In this document: piece by piece, positions 47,181 through 61,018 of the stretch
How positions within the stretch are numbered: position 1 is the stretch's first letter
Layout of the letters: each line of letters starts with the position of its first letter
From: Spinacia oleracea
Lineage: Eukaryota; Streptophyta; Magnoliopsida; Caryophyllales; Amaranthaceae
Length of the DNA stretch: 64,000 nt
Reading direction: 5' to 3'
NCBI RefSeq assembly: GCF_020520425.1
Contig: NC_079487.1
Location: 56,396,719 to 56,460,718, forward strand
Position numbers and translations under genes: made by a program
The notes under the pieces: model-generated
Database searches by the model: none
Told to the model about the DNA's origin: nothing
What the model saw: only the letters and a program-made list of their open reading frames with translations

Positions 47181-50100
47181 GGCCGGATAGGATTCTTTCT
47201 TGGAATGTTAGGGGTATCAATCTCTCTCAAAAACAGGATACTGTGAAGCAATTTTTGCACAAGTATCAAGTGGGATTGGTTGGACTCCTAGAGCATAAGG
47301 TGAAGCTTCCTAATCTAGGTAAGCTTTATCAGAAAGTGTTTTATGGTTGGTGTTTTACTAGTAATGCTAGTTTCCATGAAGGGGGTACAATAATAGTGGC
47401 TTGGAACCATGGAATTTTCTCAGTAAATATTGTTGCTGTTTCAGATCAATTAATTCACTGCTATGTTAGTCCAGTGAGTGGATTGCCTGGTTTCTTTTGT
47501 TCTTTTATTTATGCTTTTAATGAGAGTCAAAAGAGAGAGAAGTTGTGGAAGGATGTGAAGGATCTCAATACACAGGATGCTTGGATCTTATGTGGGGATC
47601 TGAACTGTGTAATGAATGTGGGGGAGAGGATTGGAGCTCTTGTGAAGAGTATGGAGATGGTAGATAGTTGTGAGTGTATGCAACATTGTCAGTTAGAGGA
47701 TATTAAAAGTGTGGGGAATTTTTATACCTGGAACAATAAACAATCAGGGAGTGCTAGAGTCTTTTCAAAAATTGAAAGAATTATGTCAAATTCTAAGTGG
47801 CAAGGGTTGTATACTACTGCTGAGGTCTGTTTTATGACTGAGGGATGTTTTGATCACTCTCCTGGTTTGCTGACTGTGTATCCAAGAGATGTAAAGGGGA
47901 AAAAGCCTTTCAAATATTTTACAATGTGGAAGAATTCCCCTCAGTTTATTTCCACTATTCAGACTCACTGGAATAGTCAGGTGCAAGGTAGTAAGATGTT
48001 CTGTGTGGTTAATAGGCTGAAGAAAGTGAAGATGGCCCTTAAGGAGTTGAATAGAACAGGCTTCACAGATGTTCAAGCAGCTGATTTGAAAGCTTATCAA
48101 GACATGATTGAAGCTCAGAAAGAGATGCACTTACATCCTGATGACCAAAACATTGCAGATTTGGAGTTGTTGGTTGTATCTGATTACAAGGTTAAACATC
48201 AGGCAAATATAGATTTCCTGAAGCAAAAGGCCAAAGCTGCTTGGCTAAATGATGGAGATGAGAATACATCCCTTTTCCATCAAAGCATCAAGGCTAGAGC
48301 AATTCAGAACTAGGTGTATAGTATACAAGATATGGATGGTGTGTGGAAAGACAAGCCAGCTGAAGTTTCTAAAGCTTTTCTGAATTATTACACTACTCTC
48401 TTGGGTAATACTCAGTCCAACAGGAGGTCTGTTTTAAGACATATAGTTCAAGCAGGCCCCCTTGTAACTGAACAACACAAGTGTATTCTTAATGCACCTT
48501 ATACTGCAGCTGAGGTTAAGAAGGCTTTGGCCTCTATTCCTGGTTTGAAAGCACCAGGACCTGATGGCTTTAGTTCATTTTTTTATAAAGATGCATGGCA
48601 CATAGTGGGAGAGGATATTGTAGCTGCTGTATTGGATGTTTTGCAAAATGGTAGGTTACTGAAGGAGCTCAATCATACAGTGGTAACTCTCATTCCTAAG
48701 ACAAAATGTCCAAAGAGTGTGAGTGATTTTAGGCCCATCTCTTGTTGTAATACCCTGTATAAGTGTATTACCAAAGTCATCTGTGGGAGACTTAGACAGA
48801 TTTTACCAGATTTGATCTTAGAAAACCAAGGGGGCTTTGTTCATGGAAGGTATATTGTGCACAATATAATGGTTGTTCAGGATCTGGTAAAGCACTATGG
48901 GAGGAAAGATGTCAAGCCAAGCTGTATGATGAAAATTGATTTACAAAAGGCATATGACACTGTTGATTGGGATTTTCTTAAGGAAATGTTGGAGGCTCTA
49001 GAGTTTCCTGATTCTCTTGTGGATTTGATTATGGAATGTGTTACAACTCTAAAGTTTTCCTTGATGCTGAATGGGACAATGCATGGGTTCTTTAAGTCTG
49101 GAAGGGGCTTAAGACAGGGGGGCCTATGTCTCCTTTTGTTGTTTGTTATCTGTATGGAGTACTTCTCCAAGATCCTTCACAAGATGAGTGAGTTAACTTT
49201 GTTTTAATTTCATCCAAGATGCAGAGAAACAAGACTTACTCATCTATGTTTTGCTGATGATTTAATTTTATGTAGTAAGGGTGAGTTCCCCTCTATATAC
49301 CTCTTATTACAAGCTTTCAAGTTGTTTCAGATTCTTCTGGTTTACAGGCTAACAAGCATAAGTCTGATATTTACTGTTGTGGGATGGATGAGACTGAAGT
49401 AAAGAGTGTCCTAGATGCCTCTGGTTTTGCTAGGAGTCAGCTGCCTTTTAGGTACTTGGGAGTTCCAATTTGTGCTAAGAGAATCACAACTGCTCAATGT
49501 GACAACTTAGTAGACAAAATGATCTCAAGAATCAAAGTGTGGAGCTCCAGGAATTTATCTTACACAGCAAGGATGCATCTTATCAACTATGTCCTTATTA
49601 GCATGCATTTGTATTGGTCTCAAGTCTATATCTTACCTAAGAAGGTTTAGAGGGATGTTGTTCAGGTCTGCAGAGCTTTTTTGTGGAGTGGCAATGCTTT
49701 CACCAATAAGCATAGCAATATTTCATGGGACAGCTCTTGTTGGGTAAGAAATATGGTGGTTTAGGCTTCAGAGATATCTTTATTTGGAACACTGCCAATA
49801 TGGGGAAATATGTTTGGGCAATTGCCTCTAAAAAAGACAATGTTTGGACCAAGTGGGTCAATGCTGTGTATGTCAAGGATGGGGATTGGTGGGAATACCA
49901 GCCTTCAGCCAATCCTAGCTTGTATTGGAGGAAAATATGTGCAATAAAGGAGCTGATCAAGCTAGTGTATACTCAGAATGAGTTCAGTGCTATGCCACAC
50001 TATTATGTCAAACTTGTGTATGAAAAGATAAAGGGTTCAAAACCAATGGTCCACTGGGATGTTATGGTCTGGAACAGGTTTAACACCCCTAAACACAGAT

Positions 50101-50549
50101 TCATTTGTTGGATGGCAGTCCAAGCCAGATTGCAAACTACTGCCAAATTAGCTAAGATTGGAATCTGTCAATCTGCAGCTTGCATATTGTGTGGTCAGCA
50201 GGATGAAGACCATGATCATCTGCTCTTTGAATGTCACTTCAGTAGCACATGCATCAGTGAGGTTAAGCAATGGATTGGTATCAATTCTGCTTCTTATAAT
50301 TTGCATCAGCTTATGGAATCAATCAGACAGAGTAGGATGTCCAAGTTCAGAAAGCAGGTTGGGTATGCAGGGCTTGCAACTGCAGTGTATCTCATTTGGC
50401 AAAGCAAGAATAGAAGTTTTTGGGAGTCTGTTGTACCAACTGTGCAGAATGTTGTGGCTAGGATTAGGCAAATTGTTAAAACTAGAATTTGGTCTGTAAT
50501 GCCAAAGAAAGTCAGTAGAAGAGACCATTTGTGGTTCTCTAACCTTTAA
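47162..50549 (+). pseudogene. LINE ORF2: endonuclease, reverse transcriptase, zf-RVT
   Basis: The APE-type endonuclease starts near SWNVRGIN (about 47198), with GLLEHKVK and the GDLNCVMN metal-binding box (about 47596). TAG at 48311-48313 interrupts the frame before the RT, which has KAPGPDGFSSFFY, LIPKTKCP, FRPISCCNTLYK, the catalytic KIDLQKAYDTVDW and FADDLIL (about 49250). A stop at 49205-49207, a one-base shift near 49330, a TAG at 49648-49650 and a shift before 49725 follow. The GDP box region is altered to RQGGLCLLLLF by two compensating indels (about 49118-49140). The C-terminus has the zf-RVT domain, CILCGQQDEDHDHLLFEC. Confidence 0.9.
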
Positions 50550-50745
50550 GATTGCTTTTGTTGTTTGTCTAGCTCGTGGGTAAAAGGGGTCCAACCTAGT
50601 TGGTTTCCTTTCCCCTGAGTTAGTTTGGTTGTATTTGGTTTTGTGATTCTAATATTATCTCTACTTGCTTAGCAAAAAAAAAAAAAAAAAAACTTAGTAT
50701 GGGCGGTAATACTTTAGTAATTACTTTATTTTAAGTTACATATAT

Positions 50746-50790
50746 CACTAGTAACGCTACTATATTACATAAAGAATGACTATGCGAAAA
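50746..50790. repeat. ATAGTTACTAT tract, final remnant
   Basis: After the TATAT duplication the tract seen before 20163 resumes for a few dozen bases (TAACGCTACTATATTACAT, GAATGACTATGCG) and then fades. This supports the reconstruction that the whole 20163-50740 block was inserted into it. Confidence 0.55.
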
Positions 50791-51797
50791 TGTGTGAGCA
50801 TAAGCGGGAAGAGAAATGGGCAGCATGTTTTTTTTAGTTTCACGTGATATGACAAGTTGTTAGTTATATTTTACTCTGCTAGTCCACGGCTCCACGCTAA
50901 TTAATTTTAGTGTGAACCTGGTTCATATGAGTCATTAAGTTGTTTTGCAAAACTTAATGGATATCTCATATCTGTATAAGCGCAACTTGATAAATGAACC
51001 GGTCAAGATTGTAGAAAGTGCGTTTCTTTTTGCAGATGATCACACCTCTCTCGCGCTCAAATTATGAATGAACTCCGAAATTTATTATGCCAATAACTTC
51101 TACGAAGTATATTTCATACGAAGTTGTTATTAACCTTCTGATATAGTGATATTGAAAGTTGTTAACCTTGGTTATTGGGAAGTAGGAAGTGACAAGGGGT
51201 GGCTCACAAATCACAATGAACTTATCTGCAACACAAAGATGACACTAATATTCAATTTTAGGAATACTCCTCAGAGTATTAAAAAGACCCTAATTGCATC
51301 AATGTTAGGTAGAGTGGCTGACTAATTGACTCCTCAGATCATTTCGTAACCAAGTTCGTCTTATTCTTTTTGATAAATTATGATCCAAGTCTTGAGAATA
51401 TGTTGTATTGTTATTGCGATGTATACAAAGTGACTAAGAATAACGATAGTATAGCACATTTAACAACGAACTAAATTAGAATACAGAGTGAATTGAATTG
51501 ATCGAATAATATATGTAATGCCTAGATTAACAAAATACCTAAGGAGTAAGGAGTCTTATTCGCATGCACTGCACTACGAGTCTACGATAAATAATCAACT
51601 TACAGTAATAACAATCTCCTAGCTAGTTACAACAAGCTAAGGGTGTTCTTGTTGACCTAGACTAATTAAAATTCAATGTTTTGATAAAAGAAAAACTTCA
51701 AGGAATATGAAAATGAGGATATTTTCTAAGAATTTATAATTTTCATTGTCCTTACAAGTTTTCTATGAATTTAAAAACATAATTTCAATATCGATCG
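50791..51797. other. Intergenic region downstream of the MYB gene
   Basis: No protein frame, tRNA or clear mobile element. GTGAACCTGGTTCATATGA (50912-50930) resembles sequence at 16311. The part close to 51797 should include the MYB 3' UTR (minus strand). I cannot place the polyadenylation site. Confidence 0.5.
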
Positions 51798-54160
<2,363 letters not shown>

Positions 54161-54420
54161 TATATATTTATTATTAATTTGGAGATTTAAATTATGAAAA
54201 GCTCGATCGATTCGATCACCTCTTATTTGGTGACTGGTGTGTTATCTTCAAGTGGTGAAGCAAAGGTTCAAGTAGTTTGGCTTACCACAAACTACATAAA
54301 TAGAAAAAACTTAAAAACTTTGTGTGAAGATCACAAGTAATAATAATGATCATACAAGAGAGAGAGAAAGAGAAAGACTGACCTATTATTATAGGAAGCA
54401 AAAGCTAGGTTGAAGCGAGT

Positions 54421-54456
<36 letters not shown>

Positions 54457-54480
54457 CCAAATATGTGATGAGAGAGTCAA
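54161..54480 (-). promoter_or_regulatory. MYB 5' UTR/proximal promoter with poly-G tract
   Basis: On the minus strand a TATA-like CTATAATAATAG (about 54384-54395) lies about 225 bp before the ATG. Just upstream is a 35-bp homopolymer of G on the plus strand (54421-54455). A GAGAGAGAGAAAG stretch (54358-54370) lies in the presumed leader. TATA assignment is tentative. Confidence 0.4.
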
Positions 54481-56864
54481 AAGATGGCAGCAAATTGCAT
54501 TTACTAGTCCGGCTAGCTGGATTTCAAAACTTTGAGTGATAACAATAAGGGCAACTTAAGTTATTAACCAAGGAGGCTAATCAATGGTCACCCTCGATCT
54601 TAAGACCTTGTCAAATACTCTTGATTAATGTGCGCTACTTGCGTATAACTATTTCGCGCGACTATAGTTTTTACCTGTGCAATTTTCAATGTCTCAGTAA
54701 TTTAACCTTTGTTTCTTGTTTAAATTAAGCAAAGAGGCTAATCAATGGTCACCCAATAGTGCCTTTTTCAAATGCTATAGCTTGTTCAACATATGTGCCC
54801 TAGTTTTTTTTGGTTCTACTACGAGGGGTTCGCACCACCTTCAGCGAGTGGACTAATATCCCGCAGGAGTTTGCATGGGTACTTCGATGGACAACATCAT
54901 TCCCAGTTGATATTTTTTCCATATCCAAGGCTCGAACCTGAGACCTTGGTTAAGAAGGAAGAGTTCCTTTACCACTCATGCCAACCTCAATTAGTATATA
55001 TGTGCCTTAGTTGCGTGTATTTATGGTACATGTCATACGACTAATTATTGGCCCATGCGATGTTGGATATCTCGATGGGTTCGTTTGTCCCTTTAATTTT
55101 TTTTGAAAGAATTGAATTGAATTTGGGAAATGAAAATGAAAATTCAAATAACTACAATCGGTGATTTGCAATATGTACGTTTATCTTTATTCTTTTCAAA
55201 ATTAACATAGATAGAGGATAATAAATTGTTAAAGAAGCGTTAAGTAATTAAGCCATTAATTACGCTCTGTAATCACCATTCAATATCTATTTCCCTTTAA
55301 CTAATGTACGTATGTATGTTCAAGTCAACTACTACGATGTTCGACGTCCAATAATCTAACCAATCTTTGTTTCTCTTTTACATATCTAGAAAGAATTGAA
55401 CAATAGACGAATGAAATAAATGAAAATTTAAATAACTGAATTATTTACACGTGTACGTTTGAAAAGGCCCTAATTTTTTTTATATATCAAGCTAGGACCT
55501 TTTTTTTTTTTTTTGAGGGAAAATCAAGCTAGGACCTAGACAAATGTTAATTTTGAAAATATCCCCAATTTTTGTAGGAAAATACTAATTTTATTGTAAG
55601 AATATCCAGAATTCCAGATAAACAAATCTCGTCAAAAAAGATAAAAACAAATTCTCCGAAATCAATTGATAGCCGTACCCTTAAATATAATGTTGGAGGA
55701 ATAAAAAGGAGTGATTAATTGACAACTTTTCAATACAATTAAATAAAAATGCTGCATTATTTTTCCAGCAAAACAATTTGAGTATATAATTGAAGCAGAA
55801 ATAAAATTTTGTAATTTAATCAATCGAAGGAAACATATATAATTAATTTCCTATATATTTATTAATTACTATTTGTGTGTGCCTCAGAAAACCGCGTGGC
55901 AATCAATATGGTTTGCATTTATGAGCGCGCCCCAATGACTATGCTGGACTGATGATGTATTCTTGTGGCATGTTTCATATTCCTTTATCTTCTATTTTTA
56001 TTTTTATTTTTATTTTTTTATCTTCTATTTTTATTTTATTTTTTTGTGAGGAAGAAAAATTGTTCCACCTAGTCGGAGTCAGCACGAGTCAATCTGGTCT
56101 ACATTGCCATTAGCCAGTTTTTGCCCTTTACAGGTGGGGAGGAGTACGTTATAGTGTAAAATAAGATCAACCTAACTTATTTTTTGGGATGATACTGTAG
56201 AAGAAAATAAATCATTACAAGATATAAACCAGTAAAGCATGAAATTGAGAGTCCGTTGTTATATACGGAGTAGTTAATAAAATACACAAGCAACTTTATT
56301 ATTTCAGCCTTTTTATTTGATCATGAAAATAAAATGGAATACCTAAGGTAGCTACTTTACAGTACTATACAAGTATGAATATTGCATGTGTAGTAAAAGT
56401 GAGGACAGATGATGTGGTACCAACTACATAGTAAGCATTGAAAGCTTGGTGTGTTTTTGCCGTAATTAAAAAGTCCAAAACATTTCATCAACTGTTGATG
56501 GGCCGTATACAGCATTTAGGGGAGATTGCTAGTACTGTACGAAATAGCAATGGTTCTCAATGTCAACCTAGCTAGAAACACAGCATTCATGTTGACAAAA
56601 TTAACTACCTTGCTTGATGAGAGTAGGTTTGAAACTTTCCACCATATCTACGTATCGACCTAATAAGCTTTGACTACTTTATGCTCGCCAGCCTTAACCC
56701 TAAAAAGTAAAATTTCTTCGCTCTGGCTACCTTGTTGCATGCACGCTTTCTTTTAAGACTTGAGTTCAAGATTTCTTATTATGACCAGGTCAAACAACTC
56801 CCTTACACGTTGATCGAGCCAATTGATGATAATTATGGGGCTTACTATTTACCACCCCATATTA
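54481..56864. other. Intergenic region upstream of the MYB gene
   Basis: AT-rich, without a convincing gene. It contains a tandem TTTTTATTTTTATTTTTATT low-complexity stretch (about 55985-56042) and short T runs (55500-55514). CTAATCAATGGTCACCC occurs twice (about 54577 and 54738). A frame at 54793-55044 resembles decayed transposon coding sequence in style but has no motif I can name. Confidence 0.5.
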
Positions 56865-57670
56865 CTCAAAATCGCCCCATTCATTTACCCTTATACCCTC
56901 CTTTATTTACCCTCTTACTTTCCCACCCCAAATCTAACTACCACCGCCGGCCACCACCTACGGCCACAACCGCCACCATCATGTCATCAGCGACAAAATG
57001 GCCGAGTCTTCACAAGAGGGTTTTTTTTGTCCGAATTTTTTTTAGAAACTTATGCATTTTTAGCTTGTACCATGGTACAAGCTTATGAAGTTTAAGCTTG
57101 TACCATGGTACAGACTTTTGAGTTTTTAGCTTCGACCATTGTATTGACTTATGCAGTTTAAGCTTCATGGAAGGAGCTAAAAATTCATAAGCTTGTACCA
57201 TGATAAAAGCTAAGTATTCATAAGTCTATATTATTTAAGGTTTTGATTTGTTGTTGCATTTGATTTAATGTAATCGGAAAAAAAATAGAGACTTGTGAAT
57301 TTTTAGCTCCTTCCACGGTACAAGCTTATGAATTTTAAGCTCCTTCCATGGTACAAGCTTAAATTGCATAAGTCAATACCATGGTCGAAGCTAAAAACTC
57401 ATAAGTCTGCACCATGGTACAAGCTTTAAATTCATAAGCGTGTGCCATGGTACAAGCTAAAAATGCATAAGTTTCTAAAAAAAATTCCGGACAAAAGAAA
57501 AAGGACTCTTGTGAAGACTCGGTCATTTTGTCGTTGACGACGTGATGGTGGTGGCCGGAGGTAGTGGCTGGCGATGGTAGCCGGAGGTGGTGGCCGGCGG
57601 TGGTGGGAGAGAATTGAAAAGTAAGATTAAGTAAGGGTACTAATGGAAAATAAATGGGGCGGCTTTTAGC
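56865..57670. mobile_element. Foldback element with long inverted arms
   Basis: Left arm about 56870-57230 and right arm about 57287-57668 are inverted copies around a 55-bp loop. Matching segments in order include CGCCCCATT, ACCACCGCCGGCCACCACCT, GACAAAATG, CGAGTCTTCACAAGAG, TTTTTTTAGAAACTTATGC and then repeated palindromes AGCTTGTACCATGGTACAAG. The outer 150 bp of each arm are GC-rich, the inner 200 bp are 33-bp-spaced palindromic units centred on ACCATGGT. I could not define a target duplication or exact ends. Frames inside it, including a Pro/His-rich one, are artefacts. Confidence 0.85.
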
Positions 57671-57868
57671 GCTCCACTAGTCATGGACAACTTTATTTTG
57701 GTAGGGGTTCTATGAAGCGAAGTAACTATGTGAGCAATACTTATGAATGTTATCGAGAATGGTAGAGAGGAAACTTCAATGGTAAATGGATTTGCAATAC
57801 TATAGATAAAAAAAAAGTCCCAAATTGTGTGGAAGGAGCTTACCGACAACAGATAAAATAAAAGTATA

Positions 57869-58224
57869 AGAGTATGATCAGTTCCAAGTCTTAACACATG
57901 AGTTGTGTTGACGTGGTATATGACTCATCAGTCTTAAGATTAGACACAGGGAATTGTAGCATTGAAGTTGACGAGTCTTAACAACGTCTTAAATTGAGTC
58001 TTGAAAACCTAAAACTCAACTTAAGACTTGGTGTGTGAGTTGAAATGAAAATTAAATAGTATTATACATAAATTTACAAAGTCTTGAATGAATTTGATGG
58101 GTGAAAAACTAATTTTGATTAAATCTTAAGGAGTCTTAAGAACAATTTATTTATTAAATATTAATGGAATGCTAACATGGCAATTGAAAAAGTTCTTAAG
58201 ACAAGACCCCCTTGATCTTCCTCT
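57869..58224. mobile_element. Possible MITE with GATCA/GTCTTAA ends
   Basis: Left AGTATGATCAGTTCCAAGTC and, as complement of the right end, AGGAAGATCAAGGGGGTCTT share GATCA followed by a GTCTTAA-type core. GTCTTAA or its complement recurs many times inside. About 355 bp, no coding. The class cannot be fixed without a clear target duplication. Confidence 0.35.
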
Positions 58225-58927
58225 AAAACCATATTTCTCCTCGTTCATGCTCTCTTTTTTTTTTTTTTTTACTTGCATTAATTGGATCGTCACACTTGTT
58301 AATGCATCATTTGACAATTAAATATTTATAGTTTTGTAAATGTAAAAATTATAAAAAGTTGAAATTATGAAAATATTTATTCTTTATCCAACAACATTTT
58401 ATGTAATAACATTTGATTATCATAAATTAGTAGCAATTCAATACAATATTAGTATACATATGATACTTGGCAAAGTCAAAGTGATACAAAAGAACAGAAG
58501 GAGTATATTCATACCCGGAAATTCTACTGTAAATAACGTGTACCGTTACATACAACTCTGTATTAACAAATCAAATTACATAGTTATATTAATTTGTGCA
58601 ACCATTTAAATTATTTCGGGGGTGTTTGGTTAGGACATGATTGAGGGTAAAACAGGTTTTTAAGGTGAACTAGTGATTTGACCTTTTGAAAAAGATAATT
58701 GAAAGTTTTTAATTATGAGAGGTTTGGAATAGAATTTTGGGGTGCAAAAGCTAAATTTGAAAAATAAAAATTCCTAGTTTTCAAAAAGTTACACAAATAT
58801 TTGGACAGCTCAAAGGGAAATCTACTTCTAACAACATTCCAAACATGTTGAAAAATATCCAGAACTATTCGGAAAGAGAATTAAGAACACAAAGGTTTTG
58901 AAAAACTCAAATTTCTTGGACACAAAC
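58225..58927. other. Intergenic, nothing recognised
   Basis: AT-rich sequence with a long T run (about 58254-58270). An open frame at 58367-58609 has no motif or composition that supports a gene. Confidence 0.5.
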
Positions 58928-61018
58928 CACTAGTAGAAAGATATTGATTTGCTGCCATGACTTAGCGGCCTTAATTTGAAAACGCCTCTAACTAAATTAC
59001 AAAATAGATGAATTAGGTGAAAAAAGCTTCCTTTGCGGCGTTATCATGAGTTATGACGCCTCAAACCATTTTAGTTTTCCGCGTCATCACGTTAAACGCC
59101 TCAAAGTGTTGTCCCCAAACATATTAACCCGCGTTTAGCTTCTTTCTTTTGCTTCTCGTCATTTCACAAAACCACATTCTTCTTCCTTCAACCACATCTC
59201 CACCATCGCCGTCTGTCCTTCGACCTCATTTCCACCACCGAATTCACCATGAAAGTGAAGCTTTAGATTCATCTCCACCGTCACTGTCTGTCCTTCGACC
59301 TCATCTCCACCACTGCCGTTCTTATTTAAGGTAAATTATGCTTCCACTGACTCCTCCTCATCCTTGCCTTTTTTTCGGTTCAATTACTCTATTCCCCTCG
59401 TTTCTGTCTCTCAATTAACATGAATTGTGTATGAGTTATCGAATCTCTCTTGCTCTCTCCTCTCCTCTCCTCTCTCCACCGAAAATGTAAACCCTAATTA
59501 TCAAATTCAAATTTTGGCTTAGAAGAACCTTAAAATTGCTTCGAATTTGAGGTAAGGTAATTTCGTATGTCTAATTTCTTTTGCAAATTTGACGTTTAGG
59601 TGAGGTGCTTTGATGAAAGAAGATCACAAATTTGACAAAAACACAAGTTTTATTCTAGTAAGACATATTTTTTCTTGCTGAAATTCTACTTAATTTTGTG
59701 AGTTTTACTTTAATTGTTGAATTGTTTATTTATATTTTCTGTGTTGGATTTGAAATGAGTGCAGAAATGATGGAGGCCGTTGCAACCTCTAGTGCTAGAA
59801 GATAATTCAGAAGGTGAATTTTAAAATTTAATTTATTGATTTGTTGTGGTCTGAAAAAACATGGAGGTTGTTGCAACCTCATATTCTTTCTGTTTGATAT
59901 GTTCTGCTATCTTTAGTTCCATTTTTAGAAACAATATTGCTACTGGTTAACTTTTATCCGGCTTTGGTTTTTGATGCAGTGTTTCAATATAGGCTAAACA
60001 TTGTCTTTTAAAGGGATTGTTTTTTGATGTTTTCTGTTTTCGGATAGTGAAAGTGGTTTTAGTGGTGGTGACGCTACTGCAGGAGATGGAGCAGGGGAAG
60101 GGAGGAGTGTTTGATGCAGACAAAAAGAGATGATATGGCGGAGAAATAAAAGTAAGATAGAATCATAGAAGTGAAGAATTTTTTAGCCAACTCAGGTAAG
60201 TGGAGAAAACAAGGGACAAAGTATTATACGTTTTGTTTCTTATTAATATGCTCTTCATTTTATCATATATACTAATTTAATGGAGAGATGATCCTTCCTC
60301 TAGTTCTTGGTTGTGGGTTTCAGTTTTTCTTTCCCCTGCAACCTTACCTAAAACAAACTTCTTCTTCAGCTAGCAGAATTTAATTCTAATGGCCTTTTCT
60401 CTAGTCTGTTTCTTTTAGTTGAAAATAGGATGTTTCCATTCTCATGGGCACTTTTACTTCCATAAGCAGACAATTGTATTTTCTTGAGGTATGCTCACTT
60501 TTAGGTGCAAGTTGGTTGTTCTAACTAGCTTATGTCAATTGGATATACCATTTTTTTTATAAGGCAGAGTTTAATTTTCAAGTTAATGCCTAAATACGAA
60601 AAGTAGAAATTATAGTATGTTAGTATTAGTTATGGACTTCAAGGAGATATTTCATAATTCTTATCCAAGAATTGACCATAGACTGCTAATAATGCCCGAG
60701 TGCCTTATTATTATTGCTTAACCATGCGAACAGATCCAGCTCTTTGAATTTGATATTTTGATTTAACAAGCACCACACAGAAGTACATGGTTTGCAGTTT
60801 GTATCTGTTTACTAATTTGTCAACTGCACTGTCTCTACTTGGGTCGAACTCCTAAACTATAATTTTAGACACGTTTCTCAATTCTTTCAGATATTTTTAT
60901 TGCATATTTATACTTAAAATTTGTTTGGATTGCAGAAAATCCGTGTATTGAAAGACCTCCTTTTTTTGGTTAATTAGTGTGAATGGTTATGTTGGTTGTC
61001 AGAACTAGGAACAGAAAT
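58928..61018 (+). mobile_element. CACTA-type terminus and adjoining sequence (incomplete)
   Basis: CACTAGTAGAAAG at 58928 fits the CACTA (En/Spm) terminal repeat, preceded by AAC as a possible 3-bp target duplication. Within 180 bp, subterminal ACGCCTC/GCGGCGTT repeats in both orientations (58980-59105) are as in that superfamily. I find no matching inverted terminus downstream, and no transposase domain. 59150-60240 looks like gene leader and short exons (CT-rich, a repeated CTGTCCTTCGACCTCAT at 59213 and 59287), possibly captured. The rest has no identifiable feature. Confidence 0.45.

Larger units (their letters stand above)
45775..50690 (+). mobile_element. Near full-length LINE (L1-type) with 13-bp target duplication
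   Basis: A 4.9-kb non-LTR retrotransposon with ORF1 and ORF2, the 3' end CTTGCTTAGC and a poly-A tail (about 50674-50690). AACTTAGTATGGG is duplicated at 45762-45774 and 50691-50703, as expected for endonuclease-primed insertion (the first As could belong to the tail). It is of the same family as 8755-10784. Multiple stops and indels show it is dead. Confidence 0.92.
20163..50740 (+). mobile_element. Solo-LTR-like element of the TGTAATACC family, split by a Tat element and a LINE
   Basis: It begins TGTAATACCTCG at 20163 and ends TTTTAAGTTACA at 50740, with an exact TATAT duplication on both sides (20158-20162 and 50741-50745). Its own sequence is 20163-22352, about 45035-45774 and 50691-50740, roughly 3 kb in total. 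A related copy lies at 61368-63371, aligned from TGTAATACC through CTGGAAATTTA, CTTAGGTATTC and AGGTACGTACAAG. No coding region belongs to it. I attribute it to a large-LTR Ty3/Gypsy (Tekay-like) family by its ends. After removing the nested elements the ATAGTTACTAT tract is continuous across it. Confidence 0.7.

Noticed and set aside
56732..57095. Pro/His-rich frames of 90-118 codons
   Set aside because: They lie in the foldback left arm; the same sequence inverted gives no matching protein, as expected for noncoding DNA.
58367..58609. 80-codon frame upstream of the CACTA end
   Set aside because: AT-rich, Ile/Tyr/Asn-rich composition and no motif or flanking gene signals.
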